From positions 1-64,000 of the forward strand of contig JAIOZY010000012.1 in the NCBI GenBank assembly GCA_021740385.1: a stretch of 64,000 bases of DNA. Direction: 5' to 3'. Origin of the DNA: Prolixibacteraceae bacterium (GTDB lineage Bacteria > Bacteroidota > Bacteroidia > Bacteroidales > Prolixibacteraceae). The notes beneath the pieces were generated by a model, which was given only the letters and a program-made list of their open reading frames with translations, was not told where the DNA came from and searched no databases. The translations under genes were made by a program, and so were the position numbers. Every line of letters begins with the position of its first letter. Positions within the stretch are counted from its first letter, which is position 1. Below are positions 27,145 to 35,542 of this stretch, one piece after another.

Positions 27145-30100
27145 CTACCGTTGCAACACCCACTTCACAGCATCGGCAATAACGCGGTCGGCGCCACCTT
27201 CATCGGAAAGGACAACCGCTGCTGTATCGGACGAAAAATAAAAGCTTCCGAGAAGGTTCCATCCATCTTCAAAATCTTTTATTTCCAGTTCGATTTTCTC
27301 AACCCCGTCATCGTGGGCAACCGTGTATACAAATTTTCCTTCCGGGTCTCTCCTTCCACGGCGACCGAAACGGCGTTGCTCTTCAAGAAAAACATAAATG
27401 TCGTAATAACCGGCTTCGGCAATGGGCGTTTTCCATGTTGCCGTTTTGCTTCCGTCGCCCGAACGTACAACCATGGCCGACTTTTCAACTTTCCCGAAAT
27501 ATTCGGAATTGGCAACTTTTTTCCATGTTGTGGGCGGCGGTCCAAATTCACCCCTGACAAATTCCTCTTCTTCTTCCGTTTTTCGGCTTTCGATGAATTT
27601 ACGAATCGGGTTTTCAAGCGAAGGGTCGCTTACAGAAAAATTCGGATCGGTATTGTCAACAATCAATTCTCCGGGCAATGCCAATTCAACGGGCTGGTCA
27701 ACAACACGTTCGTATTCTTCGGCTTTCCCGTTTTCATCTTTTTCAGACCGCAGTCCCCATTCCATTGAGCTAACCGGGATATTTTGCGACAGCAGGGTGT
27801 TAAAAATTACCGAACGTGGTGAGTCGAACAACACCATTTGCAGCTCCTTTGTCTGGTTGCCTTCAATGAGAAAAGTCCGTTCTTCAGCTTCTTCTTCCAT
27901 GCCACCGCCAAAAAAACCGCCCCGGCGTCCACCTCCGCCCATTTGAAAGGAGAATTTAACAAGGCCGTCAACGGGGCTGTAATTGGTAACCTTGGTTGTG
28001 ACTACAAAATAGGCCTGCGAATTTTCCACAATTTCCCGTACTTCGAAATTACCCAGCCCAAAAGCCGGCAACTCCGATTCGTTGTACCAATTGGTGAGAA
28101 AATCACCCATTTTAATGTTAAACCTTTGCGACAATTCGCTTTCAAGTTCGCTGTATTTTATCTCGCGATAACTGTTGTTGTACAAGTAATCGAGAAGGAA
28201 CTGATCGAAATTGCTATCATTAATTTGTTTTTCAATCCAGGTTAATAAATACGAACCTTTAACTTGCAAAACGTTATTGATTTTCTGCTGGTCATCCTCT
28301 TCGGCAATAATCTGTTTCAGGCTTTTTTCCCGCAACATCAGGTTTGCCCTTTCGTTGTTGCCCAGGCCCATTGCCCTCGACATAAAAATTTGGCGCGGGT
28401 CGTCCTCGCCTTTCATCAAATAACTTTCGAAGGCATAGTTTAATACGGGGCATTCCTCTGAAGTTATGTAGTTCACATAATAATAATAGTTTGGATAAAT
28501 ACTGTAAGGATTTGATGATGTTGATGTTCCAGGAGGCCCAAAAGGCATATCGGCACTTTCTTCGGCCAGCATTCCATTCAGGAAATTTGTAAAAACCCGG
28601 GCCTGAATCTCTTTTTCGGTTAGTCCCTCTTTGTTCCGGTCGCTGTCGCGTTTTATCATACGGTAATTCGACTTAAAATCGGCCTGCCTGACGTTGAACC
28701 CCCACTCGGGGTAAAAAACCATTTGGGGCTGGCTTTGTGCCAGGGCCGATGTCCACGAATGCGGACGGGAAGCAAACTGCACGGGTGCTTCAACCATTGT
28801 AAACGTTCGGTACGGATAATACATGCCAATGGGACGTTCGTAATCATCGAGAAACTCGGTAATAAGTACTTTTACGGTATCGCCCAGTTCCGATAAATGC
28901 GATGAAAAATAATCGTGCCCCTTTTGAAAGACAATGCCAACTTCAATTCCATCAATGTCGATTTTGCGCTCTTCATAATCCGAAACAGCCAACGACAACT
29001 GTGGCAGCGGATCCCTGATGTCGAAACGGTACACCAAACTGTCGGTAGTTTGCCGCTGCCCCTGTGAAACAGGAAGCATTCCGGGCTTTACTTTTACCGA
29101 AAGGTCGAAGTTTGTAAACTGCTGCCTGAAAATGGCCGGTTTTGATGGATCGTAAGCCACACCCGGAATGGGATACCAAAGATTTTCTTTCGTCAGCAGT
29201 ACATAATCGCCCCTGTAAAATCCGTATTGTCTGTCAATGCGCATGGTCATTACCTGGTCATGTCCATAAACGTCTTCGTTTTCATTATCGAGGTAAGAAA
29301 CATCAAAATCGGGAATTCCGGAATAATGCATTTCGAGGTTTATCTCTTTGCCGGGCATCAACCCTTTCTGCAGAAAAACATTCACTAAAAGGGCATTCTT
29401 TTCAAAGTGCAAATCATGACCATCACCGGTTATTTTTTCAACATTAAATGCCGGGTTTATTGAAAAAACAAGGGTGTCGAGCGCCTGGTTAAAAGGGTTG
29501 GTTAATGTCATTTTTGAAACCGCCTTCAACTGTTCCCCAATATCGACATTGATTGTCGCCTGCTTCATCAGGGGAACTTTTTTTGAGAAATTTTCCGAAG
29601 AAAGGGTTGAATATACCTCCCTGTTTTCAACAACCGCTTTGTTTTGCCTTATCATATTAGCAAAGCCAACTGCTGAAACAACAATTAGCAAAACCGTTGA
29701 AAGAAAAACAACGGCTTTATTCGCTGCTTTATTGGGAATGCGTTTTAGAAAAGCGGTTGAAAACAGAATAAGGCCGGTGCCCAGGAGCAAATAAGCCATC
29801 CGGTGCCACAAAATGTATTGTACATTGCTGAACCCGACAATATCGGAAAAAGGTACGGGCATGGCAAAAAGCATGTAGTCGAAAACATAGCCAGGCTTGC
29901 CGGCCAAATAAAACAGAACCAGCGCGATGTAACCCAGTAATATAATAAAGGTGATGGCCTGGTTTCGCAAAAGGGTCATTAAGGCAAACGTTAAGCCAAT
30001 AATAAAAATTAGTGACGGAATGCTAACCATGAAAAAGTAAGCCACAAAAGGCATAATTCGAAACGGCACCTGTCCGGAAATAAAAATAAAAACCGAGGTA

Positions 30101-30483
30101 AGTACCATTAAAAGCAGGTTAAGGGTTACAAACACCCCTAACAAGCCCATGGTTTTCCCGGTAATGTATTCGAAATTGGACATTGGCCTGATGAAAAGAA
30201 CCTCTGCCGTATCGAGTTTTTTGTCGCGTTTAATAAAATCGCTTGCTAAAAATACGGCTATAACGGACTGTATAATGTTTAAAAGAAAGAAATTTGAATA
30301 AACAATTGCCGAAGGCAGGCTCCTGAACATCCAGGTAAAGGGGTTCCGGTTAAAAAAAGTAGAACCGCAAAAAAGGCCAATGAATAAAATAGCGAGTATC
30401 GCAAAAATGCGAAAGAACCAACTACGGAACAAAATACGGCGTTCGTAGCGCGCTATGGTATTGATATTTCTTAACGATATCAT
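27145..30483 (-). CDS. Large ABC-2 permease with degenerate M1-like region and golvesin-like C-terminus
   Basis: 1112 residues. The first ~290 residues are an ABC-2 permease with about seven helices (WFFRIFAILAILFIGLF, IIQSVIAVFLASDF, AFALMTLLRNQAITFIILLGYIALVLFYLAG and others). The next ~550 residues form a periplasmic region laid out like the M1-aminopeptidase half of ABC permease/M1 fusions, with MVEAPVQFASRPHSW in the substrate-site position. I find no HExxH zinc motif anywhere, so it is probably not a peptidase. A GGGGRRGGFFGGGMEEE linker follows. Residues ~980-1112 resemble a golvesin/Xly carbohydrate-binding-like domain (ATWKTPIAEAGYYDIYVF, WNLLGSFYF, VIADAVKWVL). Its ATPase is encoded directly upstream. 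Confidence 0.8.
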   Translation of the reverse strand: MISLRNINTIARYERRILFRSWFFRIFAILAILFIGLFCGSTFFNRNPFTWMFRSLPSAIVYSNFFLLNIIQSVIAVFLASDFIKRDKKLDTAEVLFIRPMSNFEYITGKTMGLLGVFVTLNLLLMVLTSVFIFISGQVPFRIMPFVAYFFMVSIPSLIFIIGLTFALMTLLRNQAITFIILLGYIALVLFYLAGKPGYVFDYMLFAMPVPFSDIVGFSNVQYILWHRMAYLLLGTGLILFSTAFLKRIPNKAANKAVVFLSTVLLIVVSAVGFANMIRQNKAVVENREVYSTLSSENFSKKVPLMKQATINVDIGEQLKAVSKMTLTNPFNQALDTLVFSINPAFNVEKITGDGHDLHFEKNALLVNVFLQKGLMPGKEINLEMHYSGIPDFDVSYLDNENEDVYGHDQVMTMRIDRQYGFYRGDYVLLTKENLWYPIPGVAYDPSKPAIFRQQFTNFDLSVKVKPGMLPVSQGQRQTTDSLVYRFDIRDPLPQLSLAVSDYEERKIDIDGIEVGIVFQKGHDYFSSHLSELGDTVKVLITEFLDDYERPIGMYYPYRTFTMVEAPVQFASRPHSWTSALAQSQPQMVFYPEWGFNVRQADFKSNYRMIKRDSDRNKEGLTEKEIQARVFTNFLNGMLAEESADMPFGPPGTSTSSNPYSIYPNYYYYVNYITSEECPVLNYAFESYLMKGEDDPRQIFMSRAMGLGNNERANLMLREKSLKQIIAEEDDQQKINNVLQVKGSYLLTWIEKQINDSNFDQFLLDYLYNNSYREIKYSELESELSQRFNIKMGDFLTNWYNESELPAFGLGNFEVREIVENSQAYFVVTTKVTNYSPVDGLVKFSFQMGGGGRRGGFFGGGMEEEAEERTFLIEGNQTKELQMVLFDSPRSVIFNTLLSQNIPVSSMEWGLRSEKDENGKAEEYERVVDQPVELALPGELIVDNTDPNFSVSDPSLENPIRKFIESRKTEEEEEFVRGEFGPPPTTWKKVANSEYFGKVEKSAMVVRSGDGSKTATWKTPIAEAGYYDIYVFLEEQRRFGRRGRRDPEGKFVYTVAHDDGVEKIELEIKDFEDGWNLLGSFYFSSDTAAVVLSDEGGADRVIADAVKWVLQR

Positions 30484-30523
30484 TGGCTTATAATCTTTTA
30501 CTTTATTTACTCATTTACTTTTC

Positions 30524-31483
30524 TCATAAAAGGCTTGCTTCGGCGTAGTGCTCCATATAATACACATAAGCATGCTCGAGGTTGGGCTCAATCGGTACAG
30601 CATCAAAACCCTTTGGCGATTCATTCACAACCTCAAGTTCCCATCCCCCAACCGACGGTATCGAAGAAATGACATTAAATTTCACATTCACTTCGTCGAA
30701 CTGTTCATGGCTTGCTTTAATTTTCCAAACATTTCCTTTTGCCTGGTTTATTAGTGCTTCGGGTGAACCGTTGTACATGAGCCTACCACTGCGTAACAGG
30801 GCCATGTGATGGCACGTGCTCGAAATGTCACCCACAATGTGTGTCGACAATATGATAATCACATCGCGTGCACTGATTTTTGTTAACAGGTTGCGAAAGC
30901 GGATCCGCTCATCGGGGTCGAGGCCGGTGGTGGGTTCGTCTACAATGATTATTTTCGGGTCGCCAATTAATGCCTGTGCAATACCAAGCCTGCGCTTCAT
31001 CCCCCCCGAAAGGTTATTGGCAAAACGTTCGCGTGCTTCGTATAACCCCACCTCTTCGAGCATTTCTTCCACGGCATCGCGGCGTTTTTGTTTTCCCTTA
31101 ACACCGGCCAAACGTGCCGAATAATCGAGAAATTCCCAGGAACGCAGTTTGGGAAAAGCGCTGAAATCCTGCGGCAAATAGCCCGTCATGGTCCTGATGG
31201 CTTTCCTGTTTTTGCGTAAGTCTTCGCCATTAACCAATACTTTTCCGGTGGTTGGGCTCATTAACGAAACCAAAATTCGCATCAGGGTCGATTTACCCGC
31301 GCCATTGGCACCCAGCAGGCCAAACATCCCGTTACTGATTTCGAGGCTGACCGACTTGAGGGCTTTATGACCGTTCGGATAAATTTTGGTAAGGTCCTGA
31401 ATTGAAATATCCACTTTTTTCTGATTTAATAAACTTGTTCTGTTAGATACACCCTTAGCTAAAAGGTTTAATCCGTTTTTCAA
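30524..31483 (-). CDS. ABC transporter ATP-binding protein
   Basis: 319 residues. Walker A GANGAGKST, Q-loop YLPQDF, signature LSGGMKRR, Walker B IIIVDEPTTGLD and the H-loop STH are all present. It begins VDISIQDLTKIYPNGHKALKSVSLEISNG after a ~25-residue leader. It is a close paralogue of the ATPase domain fused to the RND pump at 16610: both share RIRFRNLL after the D-loop and an EPNLE-AY C-terminal motif. The comparison shows that the fused copy carries an insertion between KIY and KAL. This is the first gene of the leftward operon and pairs with the permease 40 bp downstream. Confidence 0.9.
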   Translation of the reverse strand: MKNGLNLLAKGVSNRTSLLNQKKVDISIQDLTKIYPNGHKALKSVSLEISNGMFGLLGANGAGKSTLMRILVSLMSPTTGKVLVNGEDLRKNRKAIRTMTGYLPQDFSAFPKLRSWEFLDYSARLAGVKGKQKRRDAVEEMLEEVGLYEARERFANNLSGGMKRRLGIAQALIGDPKIIIVDEPTTGLDPDERIRFRNLLTKISARDVIIILSTHIVGDISSTCHHMALLRSGRLMYNGSPEALINQAKGNVWKIKASHEQFDEVNVKFNVISSIPSVGGWELEVVNESPKGFDAVPIEPNLEHAYVYYMEHYAEASLL

Positions 31484-32030
31484 ATTAGTAACAAATAGGC
31501 AGGAAAATTACAAAATCTGAAACCACAAACCCGATTAAGGCTTCAAATTATTAAGCTACAGGCTATGTCACGATTTAAAAGACTGCTCCGGCAACTGCAA
31601 AATTTAAAACATATCCCGATGAGTTAAGGTTCACATTTTCAAAAAACAGGCATGTTAAACTACATCTAAATCACTAGTGTCCGGTAAAAATTACAGCAAT
31701 TGGGCTAAAGCCCCCATCAATAGTAGCTTTTACTGAATCGCACCGGATCTTTCGGATTTGCACAATGTACGTTCTAAGCGCTGGTGGCGATTTGCAATCG
31801 CCGCCTTTCAAACTCATGATTTTTAATCCTGTAAACAAACTAAACATACTCTATATTAACCAACCCTTTTACACCTGTTAGGCACGGATGACATATCCGC
31901 ACCAGCCCACGTTGCCATCATTCCGCATATTCCGAAGAGTTGAGTAAAACAAATCACAAATTCCAAATTACACATTTTACATCTATATTTATATCTTTAC
32001 TATCGTTTAAGTGCAAAAAAATATTTTAAA
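31484..32030. other. Gene-free spacer with element relics
   Basis: Divergent spacer between the efflux operon and yjbQ. CACTAGTGTCCGGTAAAA at 31672-31689 resembles the outer end of IS4-type elements known from Bacteroidota (recollection only). GGGCTAAAGCCC lies at 31702-31713. A perfect 7-bp palindrome GGCGATT-TGC-AATCGCC is at 31786-31802, of the kind seen in REP-like intergenic repeats. No open frame of note is present. I find no clear consensus promoter for the leftward operon; TATCTTTA near 31992 is a near-match for yjbQ. Confidence 0.4.
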
Positions 32031-32441
32031 ATGATCCAGCAACAAACCATCTATTTACCGCAATACCGAAGGGGTTTTCACCTCATAACCCACGTTATTG
32101 AACAGGAATTGAACGAACTGCCGGCAACCGGTATTTTAAATCTTTTGCTCCAACACACTTCGGCGGCCCTTACGCTTAACGAAAATGCCGACCCCGATGT
32201 GCGGCACGATCTCGAAAACTTCACCAATAAACTCATACCTGAAAACCACCCGGTTTACACCCACATTCTTGAAGGCCCCGACGACATGCCTGCGCATATA
32301 AAATCGTCCCTGTTCGGGGCAAACCTTTCAATTCCAATAACGAACCACCAACTCAACCTGGGAACCTGGCAGGGGATTTACCTCTGTGAATTCAGGAACC
32401 GGGGCGGAAGCCGGCGGATAATTGCCACCATATACAGCTAA
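32031..32441 (+). CDS. yjbQ: YjbQ family protein (UPF0047)
   Basis: 136 residues, the full family length. The hallmark LLQHTSAALTLNENADPDV and the closing GTWQGIYLCEFRNRGGSRRI are conserved metal-site segments of the YjbQ/TIGR00149 family. Family members show weak thiamine-phosphate synthase activity in E. coli, but the physiological role is unclear. It is a cytoplasmic, small trimeric protein by homology. Its position ahead of the TPP-dependent indolepyruvate oxidoreductase is noteworthy but may be coincidence. Confidence 0.9.
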   Translation: MIQQQTIYLPQYRRGFHLITHVIEQELNELPATGILNLLLQHTSAALTLNENADPDVRHDLENFTNKLIPENHPVYTHILEGPDDMPAHIKSSLFGANLSIPITNHQLNLGTWQGIYLCEFRNRGGSRRIIATIYS

Positions 32442-32526
32442 ATCTGCCTATTTATTTATGTGACGATCCTCATTGAATTATTGAAATATTTAATCCACTT
32501 TTGCTGCTTCTTTAAAAATTACAACC

Positions 32527-34131
32527 ATGAGTGTAAAACTTCTTTTAGGCAACGAGGCAATTGGCCTGGGCGCAATCGATGCAGGCATTTCAGGAGTTTA
32601 TGCATATCCGGGCACACCATCGACCGAAATAACAGAATACATCCAGGCACATCCGCTGGCTGCCGAACGCAACATTCAACGCAAATGGAGTGCTAACGAA
32701 AAAACAGCTTACGAAGGGGCACTGGGCATGTCGTATGCCGGTAAAAGGGCGCTGGTTTGCATGAAACATGTGGGGCTTAATGTTGCTGCCGATGCTTTTA
32801 TAAATTCAACTTTTACCGGCGTAAATGGCGGACTGGTATTGGTTGTGGCCGATGACCCGTCGATGCACTCCTCGCAAAACGAACAGGATTCGCGCTTCTA
32901 CGGGAAATTTGCCATGATCCCAATCCTTGAACCTTCATCGCAACAAGAGGCCTACGAGATGGTTAAATTTGCTTTCGACCTTTCGGAAAGCATTCAATAC
33001 CCCGTTCTTTTCAGGATCACAACCCGGTTAGCCCATTCAAGGGCCGGCGTTTCGAGGGATGAAAAACATAGAAAAGAAAATTCACTCTCGTTCCCACCCG
33101 ATTTAAGGCAATTTGTTTTACTTCCGGCAATAGCACGTAAACGTTATGAACTTCTTCTGAATAACCAGGACAAATTTCAGAAACTTTCTGAAAATTCATC
33201 CTACAACCAATACACCCCCGGCAGCGACCATTCATTGGGAATTGTGTGTTGCGGCATTGCCATTAATTACCTGCTCGAGAATTATACAGAAAAACCCTGC
33301 CCTTATCCCATTTTAAAAATCGGACAATACCCCATACCGGAGAAGTTGGTGAAAAAAATTGAAAGCGAATGTGACGAATTGCTTATTGTCGAGGAAGGAT
33401 ATCCGGTTGTTGAAGAAATGTTATCCGATTATTTCGGAAAAGGCAAACGCATAAGGGGGAGGCTCGATGGCACATTGCCCCGGGCTGGTGAACTTTCGCC
33501 CGGATTGTTGGCCAATGCGTTGCAGTTAGAACAGGCTAAAAACCCGGGCATACCCGAAATTGTTACCAACAGACCCCCCTCGCTATGTACAGGTTGCGGC
33601 CATCAGGATATGTACAAGGCGCTTAACGAAGCCCTGAAACCCTGGGGCGACGGGCATGTTTTTTCCGACATAGGTTGCTACACACTGGGGGCACTACCGC
33701 CTTACCGCTCAATAAATTCATGTGTCGATATGGGTGCTTCGGTTACCATGGCCAAAGGCGCTGCCGATGCCGGGTTGTTCCCGTCGCTGGCCGTTATTGG
33801 CGATTCTACATTCACCCACTCGGGCATGACCGGCCTACTCGATGCTGTGAACGATGGTTCAAACGTAGTCATCATTATTTCCGACAACCAGTCGGTATCA
33901 ATGACCGGGGGGCAGGACTCCTCAGCAACCGGACGGCTTGATTCGATATGCAAAGGCATTGGAGTCGATCCGGCACACATCCGCACCGTTGTACCTCACC
34001 GCAAAAACCACGACAAAATGGTGAGTATAATTAAAGAAGAAATTGATTATAAAGGCGTTTCAGTAATTATTCCAACCCGCGAATGCATTCAAAGAACTGC
34101 AAGATTGAAACGGGCAAAACGCAAAAGTTAA
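32527..34131 (+). CDS. iorA: Indolepyruvate oxidoreductase alpha subunit, without ferredoxin domain
   Basis: 534 residues. It reads as a pyruvate-ferredoxin-oxidoreductase-type enzyme: the N-terminal pyrimidine-binding part (LLLGNEAIGLGAIDAGISGVYAYPGTPSTE), LCTGCGHQDMY, and the TPP motif GDSTFTHSGMTGLL...DNQSVSMTGGQ. It converts aryl-pyruvates, products of aromatic amino acid transamination, to acyl-CoA. Archaeal IorA carries two C-terminal 4Fe-4S clusters; here the chain stops at CIQRTARLKRAKRKS, with no CxxCxxC ferredoxin motif. Electron transfer must then use a separate carrier. The beta subunit follows 26 bp downstream. Confidence 0.85.
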   Translation: MSVKLLLGNEAIGLGAIDAGISGVYAYPGTPSTEITEYIQAHPLAAERNIQRKWSANEKTAYEGALGMSYAGKRALVCMKHVGLNVAADAFINSTFTGVNGGLVLVVADDPSMHSSQNEQDSRFYGKFAMIPILEPSSQQEAYEMVKFAFDLSESIQYPVLFRITTRLAHSRAGVSRDEKHRKENSLSFPPDLRQFVLLPAIARKRYELLLNNQDKFQKLSENSSYNQYTPGSDHSLGIVCCGIAINYLLENYTEKPCPYPILKIGQYPIPEKLVKKIESECDELLIVEEGYPVVEEMLSDYFGKGKRIRGRLDGTLPRAGELSPGLLANALQLEQAKNPGIPEIVTNRPPSLCTGCGHQDMYKALNEALKPWGDGHVFSDIGCYTLGALPPYRSINSCVDMGASVTMAKGAADAGLFPSLAVIGDSTFTHSGMTGLLDAVNDGSNVVIIISDNQSVSMTGGQDSSATGRLDSICKGIGVDPAHIRTVVPHRKNHDKMVSIIKEEIDYKGVSVIIPTRECIQRTARLKRAKRKS

Positions 34132-34157
34132 TCGGTTGAATATTTAAAAAAGTAAAA

Positions 34158-34739
34158 ATGAAGACAAACATCATATTGGCCGGAGTAGGCGGACAAGGGA
34201 TCCTTTCGATAGCAGCCGTTCTGGGCGCAGCATCGCTTAAAAACAAGTATTACCTGAAACAGGCCGAAACACACGGCATGAGCCAGCGTGGCGGTGCCGT
34301 TGTCTCACACCTGCGCATATCCGACAAACCCATTCATTCCGATTTAATCCCAATGGGAAAAGCAGACATTATCCTTTCTGTTGAACCCATGGAATCGCTC
34401 CGTTACCTCCCTTTTCTTAAGCCCCATGGCTATTTGGTTACAAACAACGTACCTTACAAAAACATTCCCAATTACCCGGAAATGGATAAACTTCAAGCTG
34501 AAATTGACAAATTAAAAAGAAAAGTAACCATTAATGCCGATGGCATTGCAAAAGAAATTGGTAACCTGAGAGCTTCAAACATGGTCATGCTTGGAGCAGC
34601 TTCAAATTTTATTGAAGTACCTTCGAAAAAAATTGAGGAAGGGATTGCTGAAATTTTCAGATCGAAAGGGGCAGCTATTATTCAGTTGAATATTGAAGCC
34701 TTCCGGAAAGGGAAAACAACTGCAAAAACAACCCCTTAA
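34158..34739 (+). CDS. iorB: Indolepyruvate oxidoreductase beta subunit
   Basis: 193 residues. It opens with NIILAGVGGQGILSIAAVLG, the gamma-type 2-oxoacid oxidoreductase motif, and includes AETHGMSQRGGAVVSHLRI, both characteristic of IorB. It completes the two-subunit enzyme with the gene just upstream. The usual length for this subunit is about 190-200 residues. Confidence 0.9.
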   Translation: MKTNIILAGVGGQGILSIAAVLGAASLKNKYYLKQAETHGMSQRGGAVVSHLRISDKPIHSDLIPMGKADIILSVEPMESLRYLPFLKPHGYLVTNNVPYKNIPNYPEMDKLQAEIDKLKRKVTINADGIAKEIGNLRASNMVMLGAASNFIEVPSKKIEEGIAEIFRSKGAAIIQLNIEAFRKGKTTAKTTP

Positions 34740-34824
34740 CACCGGACATCTGACGATTCACTAACCTTTACCTCATTATAAATTCTGCTTTAAAATACCG
34801 TTGCAAATCATTTAAGGGTCAGGA

Positions 34825-34856
34825 TTGTTCAACATTTCTCATTTTTTGTATATTTA
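34825..34856 (+). promoter_or_regulatory. Probable promoter of the lipoprotein/DUF5723 operon
   Basis: TTG at 34825-34827 and TATATTTA at 34849-34856 are 21 bases apart, close to the Bacteroidota consensus (last base A instead of G). It would start transcription near 34862. Confidence 0.5.
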
Positions 34857-34876
34857 CCCGGTTCATGGGGGAAAAA

Positions 34877-35530
34877 ATGAGAAAAGAGAAAATAACATCA
34901 ACAATAATTCTGTTAATACTATGCCTGCATTTTTCGTGTGGCTTTGAAGATTTGGGCAAAGTTGAAGACGTAGCGGTTGTATCGAATGCAAAATTCATTG
35001 TGCCGCTTGCCTATGGCGAAATCGACATTGAAACAGTAATTGATTATACCGGACTCGGGACCAACGAGTTTGAACGTACCAGCGACGGGTATTACATTTT
35101 AGATTACTCGCTAAGGGAATTCGAAACAGGCGATACGCTTGCCTTATCGAACAGTTTGCCAGAATTAATCTCCCGACTTGAGTTGCGCATTGAAACCGAA
35201 AACCGCTTACCACTTGGCATAAGCTTTTCTGTCAGCTTTTACGATTCCATCTCAGCCGCCAGACTTGGCCCGCCAATCGAAATCGACTTCATCGTTCCGC
35301 CCGAAACAGACAGTGAAGGAAAAGTCATTGCCCCCTCAAACCATATTCAGAACATTGCACTCGCTGCGGAACATGTCAATCAGTTAAAAAATGCAAACGG
35401 CATTATACTCAATGTTTTTTTGTACCTGCCCGAACGCAAAAGCCAAGAATTACTGATACATCCCTCCGATTATTTTTCACTGAACATTGGTGCCATAGTC
35501 GATTTATCGACCAACAATGCCCCTGATTAA
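34877..35530 (+). CDS. Lipoprotein of unknown function
   Basis: About 217 residues. MRKEKITSTIILLILCLHFSC is a lipoprotein signal with the lipobox Cys in HFSC. The mature part has repeated beta-strand-like segments (SNAKFIVPLAYGEIDIETVIDY; RLELRIETENRLPLGISFSVSFYDS) and is acidic. I do not recognise a named family. It ends 12 bp before the start of a DUF5723 outer-membrane barrel, so the pair probably works together at the envelope. The start at 34865 is possible but adds only MGEK. Confidence 0.65.
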   Translation: MRKEKITSTIILLILCLHFSCGFEDLGKVEDVAVVSNAKFIVPLAYGEIDIETVIDYTGLGTNEFERTSDGYYILDYSLREFETGDTLALSNSLPELISRLELRIETENRLPLGISFSVSFYDSISAARLGPPIEIDFIVPPETDSEGKVIAPSNHIQNIALAAEHVNQLKNANGIILNVFLYLPERKSQELLIHPSDYFSLNIGAIVDLSTNNAPD

Positions 35531-35542
35531 CAATTGGTGATT

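Noticed and set aside
27145-30483. Active M1 aminopeptidase
   Set aside because: No HExxH motif is found in the translated protein.
31786-31802. Palindrome as an operator for the efflux operon
   Set aside because: It is about 300 bp from the operon start and looks like a general intergenic repeat; no second copy or promoter overlap is seen.
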